Under the pieces are notes generated by a model. That model was not told the DNA's origin. It made no database searches and worked only from the letters and a program-made list of their open reading frames with translations. A stretch of 64,000 nt of DNA, from contig NZ_JAACJR010000008.1 of assembly GCF_009939225.1 (NCBI RefSeq), forward strand, positions 1,417,377 to 1,481,376. Direction: 5' to 3'. The translations under genes were made by a program, and so were the position numbers. How positions within the stretch are numbered: position 1 is the stretch's first letter; the number at the start of each line of letters is the position of its first letter. Shown in pieces: positions 16,469 to 25,431 of this stretch. The DNA is from Sediminibacterium soli (GTDB taxonomy: Bacteria > Bacteroidota > Bacteroidia > Chitinophagales > Chitinophagaceae).

Positions 16469-19444
16469 ATGAAAAAAACGATTCCATGCCTGTTGCTTGC
16501 CTTGCTGGCAGGTTTGTTTACAACGGCTAAAGCCCAGAAATTTTACGAAGAAACCCCCGATGCAAAACGCTGGGTGAAAAAGAAGTTCCGCAAACTCAGC
16601 AAAGACGAGCGGATAGCGCAACTGATGATCATCCGCGCGCACAGCAATCTTGGCCCGGAGCATGTTGCTGAAGTTACAGAGCTGATCAAAAAATACAATG
16701 TGGGCGGACTCTGCTTCTTCCAGGGTGGACCGGTTAGACAGGCCCTGCTTACAAACAGCTACCAGTCGATCGCCAAAACACCGCTGATGATCTCCATAGA
16801 TGCGGAATGGGGTGTTGGCATGCGGCTGGACAGTGTAACCAGTTTTCCGCGCCAGCTGATGATGGGTGCAACACCCGATGCCAGGCTTATTTATCGCTTC
16901 GGCCGGGCGGTGGGAGAGCAATGCAGGCGTTTGGGTATACAGGTAAACTACGCGCCGGTGGTGGATATAAATAATAACCCGCTCAACCCCGTGATCAACG
17001 ACCGGAGTTTTGGCGAAGACAAATACAAAGTGGCGCTGTACGGTGTTGAATATATGAGGGGCATGCAGGACGTGGGCATTATGGCCACTGCAAAACATTT
17101 TCCCGGTCACGGAGATGTGTCGGTTGACTCGCACAAGGACCTTCCCGTGATATTGAAAAGCCGCGGACAACTGGAAGGACTCGAACTGTACCCATTTAAC
17201 GAATTGATCAAAGCGGGCGTGGGCAGCATCATGACGGCGCACCTGTCTATTCCGGCCATCGATACCACCACCAACCTGCCCAGTTCTCTTTCTTACCGGA
17301 ATGTAACAGAATTGCTGCGCAACGACCTTCACTTCAAAGGCATCACTTTTACAGATGCGCTCGAAATGCAGGGCGTAGCCAAGTTCTTTCCCAAAGGAGA
17401 TGCATCGGTGATGTCGCTGATAGCAGGTAACGATATGTTATGCCTGCCCGGTGATATACCCGGCAGTATACAGAAAGTGAAAGAGGCCATCAGAGAAGGC
17501 AAACTCAGCTGGGATGATATCAATGCCAGGGTGAAAAAAGTGTTGCTGGCTAAATACCATCTCGGTCTCAACAACCTGCAGTCCATTCAAACCGAAAACC
17601 TGCTTACAGATCTCAACGCACAAACCGATGCCATCCGTAAAGAAATCAGTGAAACAGCGCTTACGCTGCTGAACAAACCCGATCAGGCTGTTTTTCCAAT
17701 CGCCAAGGGAAAAAAGATTGCCTATGTAAGCATAGGTGCGCCCGCAGCCAATACCATCAGCAACCAACTGAAAGTTGATTACAATGCGGATATTTATCTT
17801 TTCGGGACCAGGGCGCAGATTGGCGCGCAGGTGATGGATGACAAGACAAATATTGTTCCCGCTGATAAAATCGACAATGAATCTGCAGCACAGGTTATCA
17901 ACCTCATCAAGCAGAAGAATTACGACGTGATCGTTGTAGGACTGCATAATTTCAGTCGCAGACCTGCCGGTAATTTTGGATTGAGCAATGCGGCTGTTGC
18001 GCTTGTTAACGGGCTGCAGCAGAATAACTCGATAACGGTGGTATTCGGCAATCCGTATGCCATAAAAAATATCAGCGCCCCCACTGCGCTTATCGCTGCT
18101 TATGAAGACGATGAGCTGACACAGGCGGCGGCGGTTAAACTGCTGGAGGGGTCTATTCAGTCCAAGGGCAAATTACCTGTTAGTGTAACGGATCAGTTCA
18201 GGTTCGGAACAGGTATCGTGTACAATAGTTATTTTGCTCCTGCCGATCCCGCTGTGGCGGGCATCAACGCTTCGGCCCTGACGAGGATCGATAGCATTGC
18301 AAATGATGCCATTGAAAAAGGCGCCATGCCGGGCTGCGTGGTACTGGCGGCAAGAAATGGAAAGATCGTTTACCACAAAGCCTTTGGTTATACCACTCCC
18401 GATAAATCCGAACCGGTTAGCAAGGATATGGTATACGATCTGGCATCGGTAACCAAGATATCGGCCACTACGGTCTCCATTATGAAACTGTATGAACAGG
18501 GCAAAGTCGACCTCACCAAAACGCTTGGCGACTACCTGCCATGGACACGCGGTACGGATAAGGCGGGGCTGAACCTTACCGATATACTGCTGCACCAGGC
18601 GGGGCTGAATCCGTTTATCCCGTTCTATCGCGAGGTGATCGATACCAGTACCGGCGAGCCCAGATGGCAGTACTTTTCCATGGTAAAGGATGCAGCACAC
18701 CAGACACGTGTTGCAGAAGACCTGTACCTGCGAAACGATTGGCAGGATTCTTTATTCAGGCGCATATTACAAAGCAAGCTCACACCACATGGCAGATACG
18801 TGTACAGTGATAACGATTTTATTTTTCTCGGAAAGATCGTGGAAGCCGTCAGTGGCAAGCCGCTTAATGAATATGTAAGAGAAATTTTTTACGAACCCCT
18901 TCATATGAGCAGCACCACCTTCCGGCCGAGGGAGCTGATGCCCCTGGATATGATCGTTCCCACAGAAGAGGAAAAACATTTCCGCCGGCAACTGATCCGC
19001 GGCGATGTACATGATGAAGGCTCTGCCATGTTTGGCGGTGTTGCAGGCCATGCAGGCCTGTTCAGCAATGCTTACGACCTGGCCCAGCTCTACCAGATGC
19101 TGCTGAACGGCGGACAACTGAATGGAATAAAACTGCTTCAGCAATCCACGATCGATAAATTCACCGCCTACAACAGTGATATCAGTCGCCGCGGCCTGGG
19201 CTTTGACAAACCGGAAAAAGACAATGCAACAAGAAAAGAGCCCTATCCCTCCGCCAGCGCTTCGCCGCAAACCTTTGGGCATACCGGCTTTACGGGCACC
19301 TGTGTTTGGGTTGACCCGAAAGAAAACCTGGTATATATTTTCCTGTCGAACCGCGTAACGCCCACCAGGAACAATACCAAATTCGGGCAAATGAATGTTC
19401 GTCCCAATATACAGGAGGCGATTTATCACGCCATAATTCGGTAA
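16469..19444 (+). CDS. GH3 beta-N-acetylglucosaminidase fused to serine beta-lactamase-like domain
   Basis: The 991-residue protein has a signal peptide (about 1-23) and a GH3 domain of NagZ type (about 30-400): KHFPGHGDVSVDSH carries the substrate and Asp-His catalytic loop, and FTDALEM carries the likely nucleophile Asp. A GH3 C-terminal-like part follows (400-590). The last 390 residues are a class C beta-lactamase/PBP4-type domain with SVTK nucleophile motif, YSD in place of YxN, and HTGFTG in place of KTG. Both activities point to peptidoglycan turnover in the envelope. ATG 16469 was chosen for its signal peptide; the 12 extra upstream codons are not needed. A short hairpin (16446-16462) lies just before this start. 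Confidence 0.92.
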   Translation: MKKTIPCLLLALLAGLFTTAKAQKFYEETPDAKRWVKKKFRKLSKDERIAQLMIIRAHSNLGPEHVAEVTELIKKYNVGGLCFFQGGPVRQALLTNSYQSIAKTPLMISIDAEWGVGMRLDSVTSFPRQLMMGATPDARLIYRFGRAVGEQCRRLGIQVNYAPVVDINNNPLNPVINDRSFGEDKYKVALYGVEYMRGMQDVGIMATAKHFPGHGDVSVDSHKDLPVILKSRGQLEGLELYPFNELIKAGVGSIMTAHLSIPAIDTTTNLPSSLSYRNVTELLRNDLHFKGITFTDALEMQGVAKFFPKGDASVMSLIAGNDMLCLPGDIPGSIQKVKEAIREGKLSWDDINARVKKVLLAKYHLGLNNLQSIQTENLLTDLNAQTDAIRKEISETALTLLNKPDQAVFPIAKGKKIAYVSIGAPAANTISNQLKVDYNADIYLFGTRAQIGAQVMDDKTNIVPADKIDNESAAQVINLIKQKNYDVIVVGLHNFSRRPAGNFGLSNAAVALVNGLQQNNSITVVFGNPYAIKNISAPTALIAAYEDDELTQAAAVKLLEGSIQSKGKLPVSVTDQFRFGTGIVYNSYFAPADPAVAGINASALTRIDSIANDAIEKGAMPGCVVLAARNGKIVYHKAFGYTTPDKSEPVSKDMVYDLASVTKISATTVSIMKLYEQGKVDLTKTLGDYLPWTRGTDKAGLNLTDILLHQAGLNPFIPFYREVIDTSTGEPRWQYFSMVKDAAHQTRVAEDLYLRNDWQDSLFRRILQSKLTPHGRYVYSDNDFIFLGKIVEAVSGKPLNEYVREIFYEPLHMSSTTFRPRELMPLDMIVPTEEEKHFRRQLIRGDVHDEGSAMFGGVAGHAGLFSNAYDLAQLYQMLLNGGQLNGIKLLQQSTIDKFTAYNSDISRRGLGFDKPEKDNATRKEPYPSASASPQTFGHTGFTGTCVWVDPKENLVYIFLSNRVTPTRNNTKFGQMNVRPNIQEAIYHAIIR

Positions 19445-19460
19445 TGGCGGGCATCGGGTT

Positions 19461-19499
19461 TAGTTTACTTGTTCTATCTTAGTGTACACAAGTAAACTA
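19461..19499. promoter_or_regulatory. 12-bp perfect inverted repeat at DUF4836 promoter
   Basis: TAGTTTACTTGT (19461-19472) and ACAAGTAAACTA (19488-19499) are exact reverse complements separated by 15 bp. The spacer holds TATCTTAG (19475-19482), a near -7 box, and the palindrome GTGTACAC. The right arm ends three bases before ATG 19503. It could be an operator or an RNA hairpin masking the start. There is no T-run, so a plain terminator is less likely. Confidence 0.7.
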
Positions 19500-19502
19500 T
19501 TT

Positions 19503-21227
19503 ATGAAATCCATTTTACGCTTCGGATGCGGGGTCCTGCTGTTGGCGGCCGTCCTCACATCCTGCAAAAACACCGTATCCAAAGAGGCCAAATACATTCC
19601 CAAGGAAGCCACCATGGTATTTGTGGTAGATGCTGGTCAGATGCAGGATAAACTGCAGAAAGGCGGTATCAGTACCGATAGCCTGATTGCCCGTTTGTTC
19701 AAAAATGAGCCGGCTGACTCCAAAGACCGCGCAGAATTCAATGAAGCCCGGACCAATGCAGGTATCGACTGGGAGAAGAAATGGTTTTTCTTCATGATAC
19801 AAAAAGCATTGCCCGACAAGAGCATGTCAACGACTTTCAGCGTACTCGGCTCTTTAAAAGATGCAGCGAAGCTGGAGGCTTATCTGAAAAAACAGGAAGA
19901 CCTCAAAACCAAACCCATCCAGAAAGAGACTGATTACAGCTACCTCCTGGCGAAGGACAACACCCTGTTTGCATGGAACAAGGAGCAGGTGATCATTACT
20001 TTTTACTCGCACGCATCCAACTTAATTGGAGATACCGCAGCGGTTCAGATGGACCAGCCCAAAGATGTGGATGAAACTGCGGCACTGAAAGCACAGGTAG
20101 CAAAGTATTTTACCCAGAAAACCAGCGAATCGCTGGCTGACCAGTCGATCTTTATCGATATGTTCAAAGAAAAAGCAGACGGCTATGTGTTTACCAATAC
20201 CAACAATGCGCCTGGCTATCTGCGCCTGCTGCCAATGCAGGTTCCGAAACTGGAAGAATTTATAAAAGACAATTACTCAACGACCACCTTGCATTTCGAA
20301 GAGGGAAAAATTGTTGCCCGGGGAACCAGTTATCCCAATCCGATCGTCAGCAACCTGATCAAACAGTATTCAGGACCGGCGGTGAATCTTTCGCTGCTTG
20401 AAAAATATCCATCCGCCAACCTCAATGGTTTTATGCTGTTTGCGGTGAACCCTGAGATCATCGGCGGTTTACTGAAACAACTGGAGATAGAAGGCTTTGC
20501 GAACATTGCTATGCAGAAAACCGGGTTAACACCGGAAGATATTTACAAAGCATTCAAAGGTGATTTTGCGGTGATGGTGTCAGATATCGGTATGATGGGT
20601 ATTGAACCGCAGCTGAAAACCGATGAAAAAAGCATGATCAGCAAAAGACCATGGGGTAAAATGATCGTCAATCTTCCGGTGGGCGACAAAACAAGCTTCG
20701 ACAAGGTCATGGGTAAGGGGGTTGAAATGGGTGGACTTGTAAAGACACTCGGCGGGTATAAGGGCAGCCAGCTATTGTCTTCTATCGGCTTATTTATACA
20801 GGCCGATGAGAAGAACCTTGTGATCGCAAGCGATTCCCTCACCTATACGCAATACATGGCCGGAGCATCAAAAGCTGTGATCGGAAAGGATATCATGGAT
20901 AAGTTCAGCGGCGGCAAGTCTGCGATCATGTATTTTGATATCGCAAAAACGCTCAACACGCTTGCAAAAGACTCTGTTGGCAGCTATCATAACTCCCTGC
21001 TGACGGCCAGGCAAACATTTAAAGATGCAATAGGAGTGGTGAACTCGTTTGACGGCAAAACCCTGAAAAGCAGTTTTGAAGTACGGCTGCAGGACGAAAA
21101 ACAGAATAGTCTTGTAACGCTTACCAGGCTGTTTACCGATATAGCGGTTGATATGCGTGTACAGGCAAGAATCCAGGACAGCAAACTTTTTCCGGGTGGT
21201 GTACCGGCGATTATCAGGACAAATTAA
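19503..21227 (+). CDS. DUF4836 family lipoprotein
   Basis: The 574-residue protein has a lipoprotein signal with lipobox VLTSC (Cys 21). The body starts KYIPKEATMVFVVDAGQM, the typical opening of DUF4836, and continues as a long mixed alpha/beta protein with no catalytic motif that I can name. The family is periplasmic or membrane anchored and of unknown function. ATG 19503 was chosen because it begins the signal peptide and directly follows the inverted repeat. A strong terminator at 21245 separates it from the ABC genes. Confidence 0.85.
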   Translation: MKSILRFGCGVLLLAAVLTSCKNTVSKEAKYIPKEATMVFVVDAGQMQDKLQKGGISTDSLIARLFKNEPADSKDRAEFNEARTNAGIDWEKKWFFFMIQKALPDKSMSTTFSVLGSLKDAAKLEAYLKKQEDLKTKPIQKETDYSYLLAKDNTLFAWNKEQVIITFYSHASNLIGDTAAVQMDQPKDVDETAALKAQVAKYFTQKTSESLADQSIFIDMFKEKADGYVFTNTNNAPGYLRLLPMQVPKLEEFIKDNYSTTTLHFEEGKIVARGTSYPNPIVSNLIKQYSGPAVNLSLLEKYPSANLNGFMLFAVNPEIIGGLLKQLEIEGFANIAMQKTGLTPEDIYKAFKGDFAVMVSDIGMMGIEPQLKTDEKSMISKRPWGKMIVNLPVGDKTSFDKVMGKGVEMGGLVKTLGGYKGSQLLSSIGLFIQADEKNLVIASDSLTYTQYMAGASKAVIGKDIMDKFSGGKSAIMYFDIAKTLNTLAKDSVGSYHNSLLTARQTFKDAIGVVNSFDGKTLKSSFEVRLQDEKQNSLVTLTRLFTDIAVDMRVQARIQDSKLFPGGVPAIIRTN

Positions 21228-21244
21228 GAAAGCACAACGCGTAT

Positions 21245-21271
21245 AAAAAGTCCTGCATGGCAGGACTTTTT
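21245..21271 (+). terminator. Intrinsic terminator after DUF4836 gene
   Basis: AGTCCTGC (21249-21256), loop ATG, and GCAGGACT (21260-21267) form a perfect stem, extended by flanking A5 and T5 runs. It should end the DUF4836 transcript. Confidence 0.85.
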
Positions 21272-21307
21272 ATTTTGAATAAAATTTAATTTAGGACACA
21301 TCAGCTG

Positions 21308-21955
21308 ATGCGTATATCATTTACCAATATCATACCCCTTCCGCTAAGAGACAGGCTGACGCAAAGAAGCTCGGATATATGGAATACAACACTGACCCTT
21401 GAGCAGGGAGAATGGGTCAAAATAAAAGCCCCAAGCGGGACAGGGAAAACAACATTGATACATATCGTATACCGGCTCAGGCAGGATTACGAGGGGAAAA
21501 TTTATTTTGACGATGATGCTATCGATTCAATGAAAGACGAATCGATAGCCGGGATCAGGCAGCAAAAGATGGCGATCGTCTTTCAGGATCTCCGTTTGTT
21601 TCCTCAATTAAGCTGTCGGGAGAATATCCAATTAAAACGTGTTATGCAGGACCCGGTTTACGCAGAACCGATGATAGATACCATGGCCGAGGCATTGGGC
21701 GTGTCGCATATTATGGAACAGAAAGCCGGTATCTGCAGCTACGGGGAACAGCAGCGTGTGGCGATCATTCGTTCGCTGATGCAACCCTTTGAATGGCTGG
21801 TGATGGATGAGCCTTTCAGTCACCTGGACCAGGTAAATACCGCTAAAGCTGTTCAGTTGATTACTACCGAATGCAAAAAAAGGAACGCGGGATTATTGAT
21901 CACCGATCTTGAGGAGGACAATCATTTTACCTATACCCGGCAGTTACAGTTATAA
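21308..21955 (+). CDS. ABC transporter ATPase, LolD/MacB-like, atypical
   Basis: The 215-residue ATPase has Walker A APSGTGKTT, a Q-loop VFQDLRLFP, Walker B WLVMDEPFSHLD, and a signature read as CSYGEQQRVA instead of LSGGQQQR. After Walker B the H-loop is ITDLEED where ITHD is expected, so the switch histidine is missing. Together with the FtsX-like permease 8 bp downstream it would form a MacB/LolCDE-type mechanotransmission complex acting on a lipoprotein or peptide in the periplasm. The unusual motifs suggest altered ATP hydrolysis. Preceding near -7 box: TAATTTAG at 21287-21294. Confidence 0.85.
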   Translation: MRISFTNIIPLPLRDRLTQRSSDIWNTTLTLEQGEWVKIKAPSGTGKTTLIHIVYRLRQDYEGKIYFDDDAIDSMKDESIAGIRQQKMAIVFQDLRLFPQLSCRENIQLKRVMQDPVYAEPMIDTMAEALGVSHIMEQKAGICSYGEQQRVAIIRSLMQPFEWLVMDEPFSHLDQVNTAKAVQLITTECKKRNAGLLITDLEEDNHFTYTRQLQL

Positions 21956-21963
21956 AGAACCCC

Positions 21964-23157
21964 ATGCAATTATTCAATAAATTATTGAAGAAACTGATCC
22001 GCACCGGCAGAGGGCGCAGAAGTTTTTTAATGGCGTCGATCGGTTTGTCCATAGCCATGCTGCTGATCCTGGCCGCCGTGCAGATACAGGAAAACTACCA
22101 CGAACTATTGTACAGCAAAAGCAACCAGGACAGCGTGGCCAATTTCCTGGTCCTGAACAAAGAACTGACCGATCGCAATCTCGGCGCAACTGCCCTGGAG
22201 CGTGCGGAGATAACCGGGTTACGGAACCAGTCGTTTGTTGAATCCGTTGGCATATTAACGGCCAGCCGTTTCAAGGCGTCGATACAGAGTCGCAGCGATC
22301 GGTTCCCGTTTTTCACCGATATCGCTTTTGAAAGTGTACCCAAAGAATTTCTGGATGTAAACAGTAAAGAATGGAAATGGGAGCCCGGCGAGTTCTTTGT
22401 GCCGATCATAGCGCCCAATATGTTTCTCGATTTTTACAATTTTCAGTTCTCTTTTTCGCAGAACCTTCCGCAATTGACCCAGGAAATTGTAAAAATGATA
22501 GGGTTTACCGTCAATGTGTATGATGCTCAGGGAAAGGCGACCAGTTTTACGGGACGGGTAGTGGGTTTCAGCGACCGGATATCGTCGTTACTGGTGCCGC
22601 AGGAGTTCATGGATTGGGCGAACGGTCAATTTGCGCAGTCTGGTGAAGCCAAGCCCTCCCGGGTGATTGTGCGTACAAAGGATCCGGGTAATCCGGAGCT
22701 AGTGCAATATTTACAGCAGAACGGGCTAACTACGGATGCGGATAAGACGCGTTTCAGCAGGTACCGGCAGGTAGTTACCATTGTAGTGCGAATCGCCTGG
22801 ATCACGGGGGTTGTTATGTTTGCTTTCGCGATGCTGGTTTTTACGCTTTTCATTCAGTTGACGATTGCCTCGAGCAAGGATGATATTTCGCTTTTGATCG
22901 GCCTGGGCACTTCACCCCGGCAGCTGCAGCGTTTTTTGATGAGGCAGTTTTTCCCCGCCAATATCTGGATAATCTGCGTTGCGTTGCTGGCGATCGGGGT
23001 GCTGCAGTATTTGCTTCATGGATGGCTGGTGCCGCAGCATGTATTTATAAAGCCGATTCCCTCGCCAGTATTGTTGGTGGCCGCCGTGCTGGTTTTATTG
23101 GTCATCTGGCTGGTGAACCTGGTAACCATAAAAAACTATACCAGACAGGTTATTTAA
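21964..23157 (+). CDS. FtsX-like ABC transporter permease
   Basis: The 397-residue protein has an N-terminal membrane segment (about 20-42), a periplasmic domain of about 215 residues, and three C-terminal membrane segments (about 268-295, 320-348 and 365-388), the four-helix MacB/LolC/FtsX topology. The cytoplasmic loop contains KDDISLLIGLGTSPRQLQ, typical of FtsX-like permeases. It is translationally linked to the ATPase 8 bp upstream. The substrate is unknown; a role in lipoprotein or envelope handling is an inference from the family. Confidence 0.85.
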   Translation: MQLFNKLLKKLIRTGRGRRSFLMASIGLSIAMLLILAAVQIQENYHELLYSKSNQDSVANFLVLNKELTDRNLGATALERAEITGLRNQSFVESVGILTASRFKASIQSRSDRFPFFTDIAFESVPKEFLDVNSKEWKWEPGEFFVPIIAPNMFLDFYNFQFSFSQNLPQLTQEIVKMIGFTVNVYDAQGKATSFTGRVVGFSDRISSLLVPQEFMDWANGQFAQSGEAKPSRVIVRTKDPGNPELVQYLQQNGLTTDADKTRFSRYRQVVTIVVRIAWITGVVMFAFAMLVFTLFIQLTIASSKDDISLLIGLGTSPRQLQRFLMRQFFPANIWIICVALLAIGVLQYLLHGWLVPQHVFIKPIPSPVLLVAAVLVLLVIWLVNLVTIKNYTRQVI

Positions 23158-23461
23158 TTGGGCAAAATAGGCAGGTGATTAATGACTTTTATCGACAATT
23201 TTCGCCCTAAAATCTATAGTTTTTTGTAGACTATTTATAAATTTTTTGTCATGAAGCACCGTGTTTTCACCGTTTTATTAACAAGAAAACACCGTTTTTT
23301 AAAACAATACTATCCTGTAATTAATTGAAAATCAACATATTTTTTTATTTTAATGTTTTTTACAGGTTTTGCCTATTTAACAAATTCTAATATAGACTAC
23401 CTTGCGTACGATTGGGTTTTTCTCGAAAGGTCGGAAAAGCAAAATTTTAAAACGGAAAGAC
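23158..23461. other. AT-rich intergenic region with inverted repeat
   Basis: No ORF is supportable here. The base composition becomes strongly AT-rich compared with the flanking genes. GTGTTTTC (23261-23268) and GAAAACAC (23285-23292) form an 8-bp inverted repeat, and CACCGTTTT occurs twice around it. TACCTTG at 23398-23404 could be a weak -7 box for the lipoprotein gene at 23462. Confidence 0.5.
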
Positions 23462-23971
23462 ATGAAAAAATTTACGTTTGCCGGTAGCGTATTTACACTC
23501 TTTTTTGTTACAGGTTTTTTGATTATTGGGTGTAAGAAAGAGCAGGTTTCTACTCAAGAAAGCCAGATCAACTCATCAGAGTTGACAAACGTGTCTAGCC
23601 AAGGTATGGGCACGGAATCCATAAAAGGTCTTATTCCGCAGGATCATGCCGATAAAATGAGCGAAGCCTTTATTAGAAGATTTCCAAATGTTGATACAAG
23701 ATCCGTTGGATACTCTACTAAAAACTTGATTTCCTTCTTAAATACACTTCTCGCCAAATATAAGTCAGACAGCGTTTTTGTTAGTTTTGGGTACTATGAT
23801 AAAGAAACGGCTCCTCAAGCCTCGTATGTTGGACGGACAACGATCTTTTTCATGGGAAAAAATAATAAAGCTAAAACTTCTGGCGGCTCTCAGGGTTTTG
23901 AGGCAACTAGCGAAACCTCATCTAACTTTATGAATACCGGAGCAGTTGTTCCCCCTCCAGCGAATGACTAG
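23462..23971 (+). CDS. Hypothetical lipoprotein in AT-rich patch
   Basis: The 169-residue protein has a lipoprotein signal peptide with lipobox LIIGC (Cys 24). The mature part has a Ser/Thr-rich linker, a central part with AFIRRFPNVDTRSVGYSTKNL, a Lys/Tyr segment, and a Pro-rich C-terminus. I do not recognise a family. It uses many A/T-ending codons, unlike most neighbours. ATG 23462 was chosen because it begins the signal peptide. The next gene starts 15 bp downstream, so the two are probably co-transcribed. Confidence 0.65.
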   Translation: MKKFTFAGSVFTLFFVTGFLIIGCKKEQVSTQESQINSSELTNVSSQGMGTESIKGLIPQDHADKMSEAFIRRFPNVDTRSVGYSTKNLISFLNTLLAKYKSDSVFVSFGYYDKETAPQASYVGRTTIFFMGKNNKAKTSGGSQGFEATSETSSNFMNTGAVVPPPAND

Positions 23972-23986
23972 AATGTTAGCTTAAAT

Positions 23987-24667
23987 ATGCATAGATTCTT
24001 TTCGCTGTTTTTTATTTTTGAAGTAGTTAGTCTGATTTGTTGTGTCTTTTTTTATTTCAAAAAAGGTCATAAGTTAATTGTATACTTCCTCCCGTTTCTC
24101 TTACTTACAGTAGGTGTAGAGTTTATTGGTAATTGGTGGATCGATCATGACATTTTCGGGAAATCCGCTTCCTTCGGAAAAAATGCGATGTACAACATTT
24201 TTTCCGCGGTTGAATTTATTTTCTATGGTTTCCTTTTTACTCGTTTTTTTAAAAAAAAGGTATTTAAGAGATTGGCCGCACTATTTATCCCCTTTTTTAC
24301 TGTCGTCGTCCTTTTAAATATGATTTATGTACAGGGGTTTAATAAAACATACAATACTAATCCCTTACTTATAGGTTCCTTCTTTGTAGTGCTTTTTTGT
24401 TGTTGTTACTTTTATGAATCGATTTTACCAGACCAAGTAGATTTACAATTGACAAAACAACCATTTTTTTGGATATCCTGCGGTTTGTTGATTTTCTACT
24501 TGGGTTCCGTAATTATTAATGCCCTATTTGAGTACCTTACCAGTCAGGATTTAAAAGCAGAAGGATTAAAGATTTATAGTATAATAAATAATTCCTTAAA
24601 TGTATTTTTGTATACATCTTTTTGTATAGCATTCTACGTATGCCCCAAGAGAAAGAAAACATTTTAG
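23987..24667 (+). CDS. Polytopic membrane protein of unknown function
   Basis: The 226-residue protein is highly hydrophobic with six or seven predicted membrane helices (near 3-22, 29-48, 70-88, 95-117, 127-146, 160-182 and 200-220). Only short loops connect them, with NWWIDHD after the second helix and a basic C-terminal tail CPKRKKTF. No family is recognised. Its last 28 bases overlap the histidine kinase gene, so translation is coupled. Since that kinase has almost no sensory domain, this protein may provide sensing; that is inference. Composition is AT-rich. Confidence 0.7.
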   Translation: MHRFFSLFFIFEVVSLICCVFFYFKKGHKLIVYFLPFLLLTVGVEFIGNWWIDHDIFGKSASFGKNAMYNIFSAVEFIFYGFLFTRFFKKKVFKRLAALFIPFFTVVVLLNMIYVQGFNKTYNTNPLLIGSFFVVLFCCCYFYESILPDQVDLQLTKQPFFWISCGLLIFYLGSVIINALFEYLTSQDLKAEGLKIYSIINNSLNVFLYTSFCIAFYVCPKRKKTF

Positions 24668-25431
24668 TTACTATTGTAATCGTTTCCGTTTTCTTAGTAT
24701 TGGTTGGTGCATTTCTTTTATTGCTCTTATTCGTCTTCCTCCGTCGCCAACGAAAGAATAAACAGGAGAAAGAAGAGATGAAAAATCGTTTTGAGCAGAC
24801 CCTGCTTAAAACACAGCTGGAGATACAGGAGCAGACCTTTAAATACATCAGCCAGGAAATTCATGACAATATCGGGCAGGTACTGAGTCTGGTTCGACTA
24901 AACCTGAACACCCTAGGTGAAAACGCCAACGGAGAAAAGGTGGAAGCCACCGATGAACTGCTTGGCAAAGCCATCAAAGACCTTCGTGATTTAAGTCATA
25001 ACCTTCAAAATAACAGACTCCACGATATCGGCATCATCGAATCTCTACGCCAGTTGCTTTTCTCCTTGGAAAAAAGCGGCAGGTACCAGACCCGCTTCAT
25101 AGCCTCGGATCACTTTTATATCGTAGATGCCAATAATGATATCATCCTTTACCGGATGATCCAGGAAATCATCAACAACATCATCAAACATGCCAACGCC
25201 AGGACCATCGACGTAAAAATCGATAGCCTGCCAGACCTCACCACCGTTACCATCGGCGATGACGGCATCGGGTTTAACACCAGCGTATTGAAGGAATCCC
25301 GTACAGGTATCGGACTTCAGAACATTGCCAACAGGGCAAGAATGATCAATGCATCGGTAGACATAAAAAGTACGCCGGGTAGCGGAACTGTCATAACTTT
25401 ATTAATAAGATCTAAACAAATACCTGTATGA
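24640..25431 (+). CDS. NarL-type sensor histidine kinase (HisKA_3)
   Basis: The 263-residue kinase has one N-terminal membrane helix (about 8-32), a short coiled linker, a HisKA_3 dimerisation domain with the phospho-acceptor in EIHDNIGQVLS, and a HATPase domain with NNIIKHANA (N box), GDDGIGFN and GIGLQNIANRA. There is no periplasmic or PAS sensor. ATG 24640 is preferred over an upstream TTG that adds six residues. It overlaps the membrane protein upstream and shares ATGA with the response regulator downstream, giving a tightly coupled unit. Confidence 0.92.
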   Translation: MPQEKENILVTIVIVSVFLVLVGAFLLLLLFVFLRRQRKNKQEKEEMKNRFEQTLLKTQLEIQEQTFKYISQEIHDNIGQVLSLVRLNLNTLGENANGEKVEATDELLGKAIKDLRDLSHNLQNNRLHDIGIIESLRQLLFSLEKSGRYQTRFIASDHFYIVDANNDIILYRMIQEIINNIIKHANARTIDVKIDSLPDLTTVTIGDDGIGFNTSVLKESRTGIGLQNIANRARMINASVDIKSTPGSGTVITLLIRSKQIPV

